This document shows, one piece after another, positions 46,193 through 56,868 of a DNA stretch of 64,000 nucleotides. Within the stretch, counting starts at the first letter, position 1; every line of letters begins with the position of its first letter. This stretch comes from Aphrophora alni. Lineage: Eukaryota > Arthropoda > Insecta > Hemiptera > Aphrophoridae. Position numbers and translations under genes: made by a program. The notes beneath the pieces were generated by a model. That model was not told the DNA's origin. It saw only the letters and a list, made by a program, of their open reading frames with translations, and ran no database searches. The stretch lies in NCBI GenBank assembly GCA_963513935.1, contig OY740766.1, forward strand, positions 8,215,000 through 8,278,999, in the 5' to 3' direction.

Positions 46193-46814
46193 GTGCAACT
46201 AGTGAGCAAAGTGGCACTTTTTTAAACGAGAGAAAAATGTTGACACACGAGGCTTGCCGAGTGCGTCAATTTTATCGAGTTTAAAAAAGACACTTTGCTC
46301 ACGAATTGCACATTATACTTTGTCTACAGTTGTTATTTTGTGACAAATAACAAACATACTTCAGATAGCAGTAACACAATTTAATAAAACATTAATTTAA
46401 TACAATAGTGTTCAACCTCACGTCAAAACTGAGGTTATCTATGAATATTACAAATAACTTAGGTGTATTGTTGAGGAAACGGGATTGCCAACTTCAAAAC
46501 TCGGCAAACGAAAAATACTCTCCGTGTACATACACTGTCAATCATCTTTATGAATAATTACTTCCTTTTTCAACTTTAAAACCTTGTTTTATTGTTTATT
46601 TATGTTATTTTACATGTAAGAACTAATCTAACATACATACGGGACATTTCCTGTATATTATAAATCAATTCAAATAAACTTAACCTAAATTTGTTCGGTT
46701 GCCATTCGGAGTGAGCAAAGTAGTGTGCAAAGTAGTGGGCAAAGTGAAACTGTTGAGAAATCAGCTGTTTTGCAAACTAATTTAAATGAACAAAATGCCA
46801 CTTTGTCGACAAAT
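46193..46814 (-). mobile_element. recombinase-like non-autonomous element, copy 2
   Basis: Reverse-complement copy of the elements at 28011 and 50411. The terminal palindrome is complete here (46193-46315: GTGCAACTAGTGAGCAAAGTG ... CACTTTGCTCACGAATTGCAC). The short ORF segment is missing, replaced by an unrelated AT-rich stretch (46340-46420). The distal end has GTGAGCAAAGTAGTGTGCAAAGTAGTGGGCAAAGTG, three tandem copies of the motif rather than two, at about 46711-46746. Confidence 0.8.
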
Positions 46815-46819
46815 GTAAT

Positions 46820-47185
46820 TTCCTTTGTTATAACCTCTTATTATATACCGAATCTTTCAAAAATAAGTTTAAATGGTTGTGGTTTCGTTATTTGTTGTCC
46901 AATACCCGAGAAAAACTCTTTACTGTGTACAGATACAGTGGAGATTTGTTAATAAAACATCAGCTGTTATTTTCATTGCTATTTATTTGTTCCCATAGAA
47001 ACTAATTTCAAAGTAGGTGGTAAACTTTTAGTAGTTTACAATTAATTGATTTTCACCTTTAATAACAACCGTCGCATTGATTCACAGTGTTGTTGTGACA
47101 GGAGTTTATCAGTCGATTAAGAAAGTTTCGTACGGTTGCGTATTTTCATTGCGTATTTCATCTTGTTGCGTATTTTCATCTTGTT
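46820..47185. other. AT-rich stretch, no gene seen
   Basis: No feature recognised. Confidence 0.4.
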
Positions 47186-47189
47186 TAGT

Positions 47190-47395
47190 AAATTTGAAAC
47201 AACCGGGTCAGATGGAGACATCAAGGGGCCAAGAGATCTTCAATCAATAAGAGAAGGTCTGTTGAAAAACTGAAAGAAGCAATTACTCAAAACGTAATTG
47301 AAATAAATGTCACACGTTAAGAAAAGCCGCGCATAGCATTGAGGAAAAACTACTGCTTCTTCAAGAAGAGAATGGCGACCACTTGTCTTAATAAT
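47190..47395 (+). pseudogene. mariner-type transposase N-terminal relic
   Basis: A frame reads KFETTGSDGDIKGPRDLQSI (compare FxxTGSVxDxxxKGRPRTxRT between the two helix-turn-helix motifs of mariner transposases), followed out of frame by SVEKLKEAITQNVIEINVTR (compare xxVRxAVxxNPxxSxRR). The pieces are in the right order and spacing. Decayed by frameshifts; no terminal repeats were seen around it. Confidence 0.4.
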
Positions 47396-47399
47396 CCTA

Positions 47400-48480
47400 A
47401 CATGAAAAAATTTGTCTTAATTTTAAGCTTTTTTTTATTTTATACCGTTTAATTCCAAAGAATTTATTAACTTAATTTTGTTCTATGTTTTGTTCTAAAC
47501 AAATAAACTAGAGTCAATTAAAGTTTAAACTTACTTTTTAAAGACCCGACGTTTCTTAAAGGAGAAAAATTTTGTGACATTAAATGTTCAATTGTTTTCT
47601 TGTCATTTATTTCTGAACCATAGTTTTTCTTTTTTTTTTTTTTTTAATATAATTTTGATAAATTGAAACGCGAATCTCAATTACCAACAGCAACCATCCT
47701 TAAAAGAAAACACAAAGACAATAAAAAATCACGGTCCGCAGAACCTCAGTGGACAATTTCATTGATTGCACTAAAATTATCAATGACTCTAACTAGCAGG
47801 AAGTCGTAGTAAAACACAGTGTTTACAATGAAAAACTAGAAAACACACGAGTGCGTACGCATTGAGGCATTATGGAGACTTGTTTCATTCACACGTAAGT
47901 TTATCAATGAACTGTTCCCACAGAAATACACACAAGAGCAGTCATGCAAAATAGTCTTTAAGAAGACGGTACATCACCTTAGGTAACCTTCTCAAGATAC
48001 GATGACTTTCAGGGACCGGAAGGAAGGGGGTGGTTGACAGGGGAACGCGCAAATCGGAGCGAGACGAATAAAGAACAACTTTTTTGGGGGGGAATATTTA
48101 AGTTGTTTGCAGAACTTCTCTTACTGTTAACGTCTTCTTCAAGCATGATCTTGTTTTGTTTTTACATTTCCTGATATACGTGGTACGGGGAAAGTTATAT
48201 AGTGGGTCCATCTTGAAATCCTCCGATTTCAAAAAAAAAAGTGGTTTTAAAATGACGTCTGTTGTATGTGCAGTGCTCTGACAGTTTTTAATCAAATTTG
48301 GAATATACCACTTATTTTTCATATCTCAGAACGTTTTGTCGTTTTATTGATAAGTTAAAATGTATCGATCGATATCTGTTATAAAAAAAAACATAAAATT
48401 ACGTATTTCTCTAAATCGGCTATAACGGTTGTTATGGGACAAACTAATACAGTTTAGGCCCTTATTTTAATATAATATAT
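47400..48480. other. AT-rich stretch, no gene seen
   Basis: Poly(T) runs at 47627-47645; no coding signal recognised. Confidence 0.45.
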
Positions 48481-48481
48481 A

Positions 48482-49672
48482 TACAGTGTGTAAATTAAGT
48501 ATCGAAACAAATATGTATTTTTCAAACTAAAATTGGTACAAATATTTTGTTTGTGGCATTGACTCTTAACAAACGTTCCTGATTTTCTGACATAAAAAGA
48601 ATTCAACCCCCTAAGGGGGTGGCGGGTAGGGGGTAACTTAATTTTTTTAATAGCAACCCCTATTGAGTGATCCCTCATTTTATGAGGTTCAAAGTTCTAA
48701 AGGCCGAAAAATTTCATCCCTACAAGGTACAACTAATTCATGAATTGAACGAAGACGATTTTGATCGTCGAATTCAATTTTGTGAAGAAATGATGCATCG
48801 GTGTATCCAAGATCCGTTATTTAAAACGAAGATAGTATTTTCCGATGAAGCCTCAACGGACATGTCAATAGACAAAACTCGAGATACTGGTCAGATGAGA
48901 ATCCACATTGGACTCAAGAATGCCATACACAACATCCTCAGAAAATTAATGTTTGGGTAGGAATAGTTGGATATAAGGTAGTTGGACCTTTTATAATTAA
49001 AGGTAATTTAAATGGTGATCTTTATCTGGACCTGTTGCGTGAATCTATCGTACCCGCTATTTCAAGAGAGTTTCCTCCTGAAGATGAGGGATATGCCGTG
49101 GACGAAAGTATTTGGTTTCAGCAAGATGGCGCCCCACCTCACTACGCTGTTGATGTAAGGGATTATTTGGACTTGACTTTTCCTGATCAGTAGATAGGTA
49201 GAAGAGTTTCCTTAGAATGGCCTGCAAGATCTCCCGATTTGTCCCCTTTGGATTATTTTTTTATGGGGATATCTCGAGTAAAGTGTATGTAAACCGACCA
49301 GAAAACTTACACGAGCTATCAGATAGGATTTTAAGGGAAGCGCGGTCAATTGATCAACAGACAATTGGCAAAGTGTTACATGAATTTTACAATCGTTTAG
49401 GACTTTGTCAAGTTGCTCTTGGCCATCAATTCGAACATCTGTGAATATTTAAGGAATACCAAAGGTAACTTAGTAATACATCTGACTTTGAGTGTGTTTT
49501 ACATAGTAAATTAGAATTTTTTGTATTATTCATGGCTTAATACCATTGTTGTAACAAATAATAATTACAATTAGTTTGTAAAACAACCTTTATTTTCATT
49601 ATTTTGGGTAATTGCACTGTTTCGTATAACAATTACGCATTAAATGAATTGTCTTATATACTTGTTGTCAAG

Positions 49673-49703
<31 letters not shown>

Positions 49704-50115
49704 GAAGAATATGAAAAACCAATAACAACATAGATTTTATTTTAAACACAAATTTAATAATGGAACACGGAGTTCAAATACGGTAATAATTAATTATTAA
49801 TTCCATTTTAAGAGACTTCACTGCAAACGTAGAGTTTTTGGCCGCTATTTTGTTTAAACTCAACGGATTTAAATTATCTTTATATCATTGATTTTAGGGT
49901 GACAAGACCTATAAAATGAGAGGTCACTCAATAGGGGTTGGTATTTAAAAAATTTAAGTTACCCCCTACCCGCCACCCCCTTAGGGGGTTGAAATTTTTT
50001 TTTATGTCAGAAAATCAGGAACGTTTGTTGAAAGTCAATGCCACAAACAAAATATTTGTTCCTATTTTAGTTTGAAAAATACATATTTGTTTCGATACTT
50101 AATTTACACACTGTA
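48482..50115 (+). mobile_element. mariner-type element with ~207-bp inverted repeats, 1.63 kb
   Basis: The element 48484-50113 lies between TA duplications within short TA runs. Arms 48484-48690 and 49906-50113 are highly similar inverted repeats starting CAGTGTGTAAATTAAGTATC. Each contains CAACCCCCTAAGGGGGTGGC (a strong C/G hairpin) and TAGCAACCCCTATTGAGTGA. The body carries a decayed transposase lacking its N-terminus; the left arm abuts the middle of the protein. A poly(T) of ~27 at 49674-49700 lies 3' of the gene. Confidence 0.93.
48682..49443 (+). pseudogene. mariner-type DDE/D transposase, N-terminally deleted
   Basis: From ATG 48682 the sequence reads FKVLKAEKFHPYKVQLIHEL, NEDDFDRRIQFCEEM, then KIVFSDEAS (first catalytic Asp). 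A frameshift occurs near 48885-48930 (NPH..H.VNVWVGIVGYKVVG in another frame), then WFQQDGAPPHYAVDVRDYLD (second Asp, ~49110-49170), a TAG at 49192-49194, RVSLEWPARSPDLSPLDYFF (third acidic residue as Asp, ~49208-49265), another frameshift near 49268, and NRPENLHELSDRILREA ... FYNRLGLCQVALGHQFEHL ending at 49443. The helix-turn-helix region is absent. Three or more lesions; inactive, but recent enough that each block is easily read. Confidence 0.92.
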
Positions 50116-50410
50116 TATATATATATATATATACATACTTTTATACATATTTTACATTTATATTTATATATTTATACATAAAAATATACATATTTTTCCT
50201 TAGGCGACGTCCATTTTAATTGTATTGGTAGATCAAGGAGTTTTCCTCTCACACTACTTTCTTGACTTCAGCTAGACTTTAACTCCCATCGCGTCGAATC
50301 TGTAAGCCTACATGTGTGAAGGAGTCTCCACTTGTTACACTCTGCCCTGCCGGACCTAGTAACTATTAGGAATATCACATTTTCTTGAGACCTCAGAGTT
50401 CGGAAATTAC
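50116..50410. other. AT-rich stretch, no gene seen
   Basis: No feature recognised between the mariner and the next element. Confidence 0.4.
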
Positions 50411-51157
50411 TTTTGTCTATAGTTATTGACAAAGTGGTATTTTGTTCATTTAAATTAGTTTGCAAAACAGCTGATTTCTCAACAGTTTCACTTTGCCCAC
50501 TACTTTGCCCACTCCGAATGGCAACTGAACAAAACGAAATTTAAGTTAAGTTTATTTCAATTGATTTATAATATACAGGAAATGTCCCGTATGTAGGTTA
50601 GATGAATTCTTACACGTAAAATAACATAAATAAACAATAAAACAAGGTTTTAAAGTTGAAAAAGGAAGTAATTATTCATAAAGATGATTGACAGTGTATG
50701 TACACGGAGAGTATTTTTCGTTTGCCGAGTTTTGAAGTTGGCAATCCCGTTTCCTCAAGAATACACCTAAGTTATTTGTAATATTCGTAAATAACCTCAG
50801 TTTTGACGTGAGAACTTCTTGCTGATGTGTTGTTTAGCACTACTGCTACATTTTGTGTAGTTAGTTTTAAAATATGGACAGTTCAGAGGATGAAAACCTG
50901 TCAAATACCCCGCCTAAATTAGCGGAAAAAGCCAACAACTTTGTACTAAATCTCCTTCCTGTCAAATCAAGGAAAAGGTACTACCACCATTATGAACTGT
51001 TTTTATTGACAAAATAACAACTGTAGACAAAGTATAATGTGCAATTCGTGAGCAAAGTGTCTTTTTTAAACTCGATAAAATTGACGCATTCGGCAAGCCT
51101 CGTGCGTCAACATTTTTCTCTAGTTTAAAAAAGTGCCACTTTGCTCACTAGTTGCAC
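50411..51157 (+). mobile_element. recombinase-like non-autonomous element, copy 3
   Basis: The most complete copy (747 bp). Left tip TTTTGTCTATAGTTATTGAC; tandem ACTTTGCCCAC at 50490-50500 and 50503-50513; conserved leader; ORF 50874-51017; AACAACTGTAGACAAAG (inverse of the left tip); then a ~117-bp terminal palindrome 51041-51157, whose arms carry GTGAGCAAAGTG (51048-51059) and CACTTTGCTCAC (51137-51148), with a CGGCAAGCCTCG-type loop. Identity with copy 1 over shared parts is high, including non-coding sequence, so the family spread recently. Confidence 0.82.
50874..51017 (+). CDS. 47-codon ORF, tyrosine-recombinase-like N-terminus
   Basis: ATG 50874 to TAA 51015. Almost identical to the start of the ORF in copy 1 for 34 residues (MDSSEDENLSNTPPKLAEK; LLPVKSRK), and here the frame continues as RKRYYHHYELFLL. 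The LPxKSRKRYxxxYELF pattern is what is expected at the beginning of the core-binding domain of insect integrase-like (Crypton-type) recombinases; the next residues in such proteins are usually a W-containing helix. It stops where the element end begins, so no catalytic domain exists. The only substitution of note is V to F at residue 23. Family assignment is from memory of the motif, not a search. Confidence 0.5.
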   Translation: MDSSEDENLSNTPPKLAEKANNFVLNLLPVKSRKRYYHHYELFLLTK

Positions 51158-51164
51158 AAATAAC

Positions 51165-51355
51165 TTTTTGACAATAACTTTGCTATTTGTTATCGCAGAG
51201 AGATTGATACCAATTACATGCAGAATTTTAATCTGTAAATATGTATCTAATTTACTGTGTTACAAGTTGAATAACCCAAAAACGTTTCAAAATAGCCGTC
51301 ATTTTAAATTTTCAATAGGGTTCTATATTTTCACACTATAGTCCACTATCGTGTT
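51165..51355 (-). repeat. dispersed repeat C, copy 4
   Basis: On the minus strand: GTAAACACGATAGTGG, AGAACCCTATTGAAAATT, TTATTCAACTTGTAACAC and TGCATGTAATTGGTATCAA match the family order seen at 12140 and 17340. Confidence 0.55.
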
Positions 51356-51374
51356 TACCGAAGTAGGGACACTG

Positions 51375-51605
51375 TTGTCTGGGAGTGCACTTGCACAGGG
51401 TAGGAGTCTATCATAGCAAAACTGTGCGGGAAGGATGAGAAGACCGTAAACCACATATTTTCAATTGTGAGCCCATGACCAATAAAACGCAAAAGATTTT
51501 GGATTCCAATCCTGGGGAACTAACGTTAGAAAAGTTAGTTAGTGAATTACTTAAACTCATAAGGGGAACAAACCTGCTAAGCTAGAATCAATCAATCAAT
51601 CAATC
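51375..51605 (+). pseudogene. RNase H-type LINE 3' end with (AATC)n tail
   Basis: Across frames: LGVHLHRVGVYHSK at about 51380-51420, LCGKDEKTVNHIF at about 51425-51465 (compare CRLCxxxxETxxHILxxC), then LEKLVSELLKLIRGTNLLS ending at TAG 51583-51585. An AATC repeat of five units (51586-51605) follows directly. A zinc-knuckle tail ending in short tandem repeats rather than poly(A) is typical of LOA/I-group LINEs. It is a different family from the poly(A)-ended LOA element at 39.7 kb. 5'-truncated at about 51375. Confidence 0.7.
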
Positions 51606-51609
51606 CTGC

Positions 51610-52925
51610 TACGTACAGACGGAAAAGGACATACTAAATGTCAAAAATCAGTGTTTCGGTTTTCTGAGGTACGTGACGATCAATCAAAAACAGAGGTTGA
51701 AATTTATGAGAGTACCAAACTTACGATAAATTTGGGGGGGGGGAGAAGACTGTATCCGTATCCTACACTTCACATAGTTGGTAAGTAAAAAATAAATCAT
51801 AATATTCATAATTGTGTAGTTTTGTAATAAAAGGCAAAGTTTATGCACGCGGCACACAAACTATTCCATAGCATTATAACTTGTCAACGTCTGACATGTA
51901 AGAGATTTACGGCAGTAACCTATTGACTGACATGATAATAAATTCTTAACATCAACTAAAGTCACTGATAAAAAACACTTAGCATCTGTCCATCCGTCAA
52001 TGTTTAAGTACTGCATTTTTAATCAAATTCAGCACACATTTTCCTTTGGTTATTTATCTAGTTTTATTTATTCAATCCGCTCAATAAAAAAAAAATCATA
52101 TTACACCTTAAAAGCGAATAACATTCAAACGGTTTGAAGCTGTAAATAAAAACAGGTCCCAACATAATAATAATAATTTATTTTATTTCTCATGTGCAAG
52201 ATTATACACTATAACAAATACAAAATTCACAATAAAACATACCACAACAAATAAAAATATAATACAATACTCTAAATAGCTTATTTAAAAGAAAATAAAA
52301 AATAAAAACCCTGACAGAAACAAAATTGCACAATAGAAATGTAGGAGGTCCTATGGAAAAGCCTATATTGGACCTTCCATCATAATAGAAAATATTTAAC
52401 AAGCAGAAATTGAAGATTTCTTTATACTAAAAACAAATATTTTTAGAAGTAATTGTGATTAGTTATTACTCAAATAAAACAACATCAAAAAAATGATCAT
52501 ACATAAACTAACTTCACAGTCTGAAGCAACAAAAAGCAAAACAACAGGCTAGTAAAAGATTATAAACTTTGTAAGGCACAAGAGACACAATAAACTAAAC
52601 TTCATCTACTACATTCACACACATGGAGATAAACATTAAACTCTATACAGTCAAATAGTTTAAATTAGTAAATTTTCCATTGACATTATTAAATAAACGT
52701 AAAATTGCTGATAGTTTTTCATAAATATCTGAATTAGGAACCAGGTAACAAAAACCCATTATGTCACTGACAATGTTTATTACAATTCACACAACCATCT
52801 TACTATTTTAAAAACTGTACTCATACCATAATGGCTGCCAGAAATATTTAATATCATAAAACGTATTACGGAGGATCATGTAGCCTACAAACCCAAACCT
52901 ATATGTCGAAAAATATGTGAGAAAT
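51610..52925. other. AT-rich stretch, no gene seen
   Basis: G9 run at 51736. No coding or repeat family recognised. Confidence 0.45.
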
Positions 52926-52929
52926 GAAG

Positions 52930-54330
52930 GAGGTCCTGTAAAAAGTACCATCTTCTTCTTTTTCCATAATTTATATTGATAAATCTAATTATTTTCAAAT
53001 TTTGTTTTTATCACCCCTTTTTTCTGTATATCTTATCTTACACTTTTTTGTCTTTATGTCCTTTTAGAACTCTATTGGTTGAACGTCGGTAATAATTAGT
53101 CATTACTGATATTGTCACATACCACCCACATAGTAGGCTACCGTTTCTTAAACAATTTGCATTTTCCTTCTTCCTTTTTTTCTAACCTTTCTCCATTCTC
53201 TTCTTTTGTTTTATCTTCATCTGTAACCCTTTTTAAATTTCTTCTTTTCTACAATATTAATCTTCTCTATAATTTCAATTCTTACATATTCGACATTCCT
53301 TGTTAATTTCCTTTTCAACTTGATATAATCCCTCTTCCTGTCTCTCAACACAAAACAAAATAGAGGAGAAATAATATGTAGGTCTCTACACCATTTTCTA
53401 TGTCCTCTATTTTCTTTTGTTGTATTTTCATAACCTCATTGACATTTATCCTGTATTTTAACTCATAGGTTTTCTCTTTTTTCTTCCCAACTTTTTATCC
53501 GTCATTTCACAACGTCCTAATATGGTCTATACAAATTTTCTTTGTTGATTTTTCATTTAGAAAAAATTTTTAAACTTTTTATTAATGTATTTCTCTTTTT
53601 AGTTTATAAACCTTCTCATTTATATGGCCCATAATCTTCTTATTTTCCTTAAATTTTCATCTTCACCTACCCTTCTCTAATATTCCATTATTTTGTCATA
53701 ATACTATTGAGTTCATCATTACCCTCAAATTACAAATTAATTTTCCAATCCATCTTTCAATTTTTCACAATACACACATTTTCTTAAACACACTTTTTGT
53801 TATCTATCATTTCTTATTCATTTTTTTCCATATCCTTAAATTCTTCTATTATAATTTAAATTGCAGTATGTTTATCCTTTGTTCTCCCATCTATATGTAT
53901 CTCGTTTTTGTGTTTATTCTATTTTCCAGACACACTGTCAATCTTTATGCATATTCTCACCTCCTTAAATTTCAACTTTTGTCCTCGATTCTACATTGAC
54001 TTCAAGAGAATTTTGTCTCCCTAGTCTCCTTCAGGTTCCTGTGATATAAGTTGGGTTAGGTTAGGTTAGGTTAGGTTAGGTTACATTGACTTCAAGAAAA
54101 TTGTCTTCCTAGTCTCCTTCAGGTTCCTGTGATATAAGTTGGTCTTTATCAGATAATTCTACTACTTCATTTCCGACCTTTTTATCTTCTACCCTAAAAA
54201 TTTAAAAATCTCCAAACACTTCCCTTCTCTTCTGTTTTTTCAAAGTGGACCTTTTTTATAAGTCCATAGATTTCTTCTTCTTCGTCTCCTTAGGTTGTTT
54301 CCTCAGTTAATACTTTCAAGATAGAGATAT
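52930..54330 (-). other. 1.4-kb pyrimidine-rich plus strand, possibly decayed coding on minus
   Basis: The plus strand is dominated by T and C (CTTCTTCCTTTTTTTCTAAC-like runs). On the minus strand the left-over frames are Lys/Glu-rich, for example GDEEEEIYGLIKKVHFEKTE near 54295-54240 and VVELSDKDQLISQEPEGD near 54160-54105, with PEGD followed by stop, EDNFLEVNV. This could be a decayed charged coiled-coil protein such as a LINE ORF1, or simply a low-complexity region. No family identified. Confidence 0.3.
53993..54142 (+). repeat. 61-bp duplication split by (TTAGG)5
   Basis: ACATTGACTTCAAGARAATT through TGTGATATAAGTTGG occurs at 53993-54054 and 54083-54142, differing by a 2-bp gap and a few substitutions. 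Between them lies GTTAGG repeated about five times (54055-54082) and nothing else. Confidence 0.92.
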
Positions 54331-54334
54331 AGAC

Positions 54335-56630
54335 GTAAAGGCAGTATGAAGTGTAGTTGAATACAAAGGGGGTTATTTCAGTGAAGGATTCAAGCCACTA
54401 AAAAAAGAAAACAATTCTTGCAACATATTTGACGGAAAACGCTTCGTTTCCCTTTTGTCGGTGTGTTTGTGTGAGTGTTTAAACAAATTTATAATTTTGA
54501 AAGTAGATAAAATATATTTTAGTAGAATCCAAATTTGGTATACGCATTTCTTTACGTAACAAACACCAATATTTTATTTTGTACAGATCAAAATAGCGGC
54601 AGTTTAAAATTGTTAAAGTTGAACATGTCATGTCATAAATCTTTAGGGGAAAAAAAAATGCGAAATTTATTTTATTTTTAATTATAAAGATAACAATTTT
54701 TTTATTTTTATTATAGGTCAAACGATAACAAAATTAATGATAAAAATAATGTATTGGTAACTGACTACAACACCTAGAAGTTCGTAATACCAGTTGTTCC
54801 TGAATTTTATTATGTAAATTAAATGTTATACCTTAAATCAAAAAAAAACCTTTTAAGGTAAATATTTAGAAAAATATCTTTCAAAATTCGAAAGTAAACC
54901 ATTGGTAATTTGTATTAAGCTAGTATTTGTTCTTAAGGTAAAGAGCAGCCAGCCTTGAACCAACATGTTTTTGAATTCCGAGTTATTAGACGTTAAAACT
55001 GTTTAAAGCTCTATATTTTTAACATCTACAAAGTTTTCTGGTATATTGGTAAAATTTTATATCAAAAATATGCACACAAAAAATCAGGACTCAATATCTA
55101 ATCAATTTATAAAATTATAAATTTTTGTAGAAAGAAAAAAAATGAGATTGACAGCTGGAAAACTAAACTTTTCGAACACATGTTTTGTTTACGTTATTAC
55201 CCTGAACCCATCCCCGACTTATTACACACCCTTAACGACTTTTAATGTCATTTTAAATATATTTCCAACCATTTTGAATTTGTAAATCCATTAATTAGAG
55301 CCAATACCTTTGTAACAATCAATATGATGGTTTTGATATAATAATAAAACACAACTCGCGTTCTATTAGCTTATAGTCTGAGTATTTATTTCGTAGCCAA
55401 ATAGAAACGCGAAATGCTAGATAATTATACCGCTATAAATCTGTGGGCCTATTGTTAGCGACGTTAGGCCTACAACTTACCGGTAACTCACACAGGGCGC
55501 CCCTTTGGCAATATGATCGGATTAGCTAATATTTCAAGAAGAAAGCTTTCTGAGAGCTTGATTGCACCGAGTTTATGGCAATAAGTCATAGCACTCGGTG
55601 GTCCTATAAAGCATTATTGTGGCAGGCCAATGAAGACATCACAGCCCTGGCATTACAACTTTGATTTATAGAACAACTTTTGTAGACCTAACCTTGTCCG
55701 CTAAAGCTGTACAACAACTTTTATACAGAGTGCCCGAAATCTCCCTTCGACCAATTTTGTTAAAGAAAAGAAAGTTTGGCGATAACAATTGTGGTAAAAG
55801 AACTATTTATGTTCCTACTTTTTCATATACTGGATAGAGAAAAGCATGTTTACGTCAATAAATCGTTCGTTTTGATGGTTCATATATCCAAAATCAACAC
55901 AAACATTACAAATACATTCTCACACGACCATAAACCAATACTATCTAAATAACACATCAAATATCGTACCATTTTTGTCACACACAAATTGATAAAACCA
56001 AAAATTTAATTCTTCTCCTTCTTCTCAAAAATGTCACTATACAACTGCCTTATCAACTTTGTATATACAGAGTGTTCCTTAATTATGTTCACTAAATCCA
56101 GGGGTGATTCATGGGCCAAAATCCTTGAGATTCCTTGGGTTAAAATAATGAAATAAGTTCCCATAAACATGTCCCAAAACGCTCTATTTGACATGTATTC
56201 ATAATATATTTTTTATAACAATATTTTAATTTAAGAAGTAAGTAAGATATTAAGTTCAGGTTTGATATACGCATTTTGTATGTTACCTTTCATATGTGAA
56301 CAAAGACTGTGTTTCGTATATTTTCAAAATGGAGCCATTTCTTCTTTTAACAACAAACCTACTTTTGTTAATTTTTGCATTATTTTTGTAGGTTAAAGAT
56401 TAACTTATCGATAAAAAACTAAAAACATATATTCCTTCCAATGTTCTACAACACCTAGAACATTATAAGTATTTAATACGTGTCCCACTTTATAGAAGGC
56501 ATTGTATGTAAAGGTTTAGAGTCAATAGGTTTAAGTCATTTATTTTAAATTGAACCACATCTAACTTTTATTGGTAAGGTAAGTTACTTGTGCTTATGTC
56601 ATTATACGAATAAATTTCTACCCAAGGGGG
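54335..56630. other. AT-rich stretch with mariner-end debris
   Basis: No gene seen. TTTATACAGAGTGCCCGAAATC at 55720 and TATATACAGAGTGTTCCTTAA at 56061 look like isolated mariner-type termini. A hairpin CACCGAGT ... GCACTCGGTG lies at 55567-55602. Confidence 0.4.
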
Positions 56631-56846
<216 letters not shown>

Positions 56847-56868
56847 CATACACACACACTAGCCGATG

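Noticed and set aside
48098..48322. 74-codon minus ORF upstream of the 1.63-kb mariner
   Set aside because: No recognisable domain, AT-rich codons, no supporting context.
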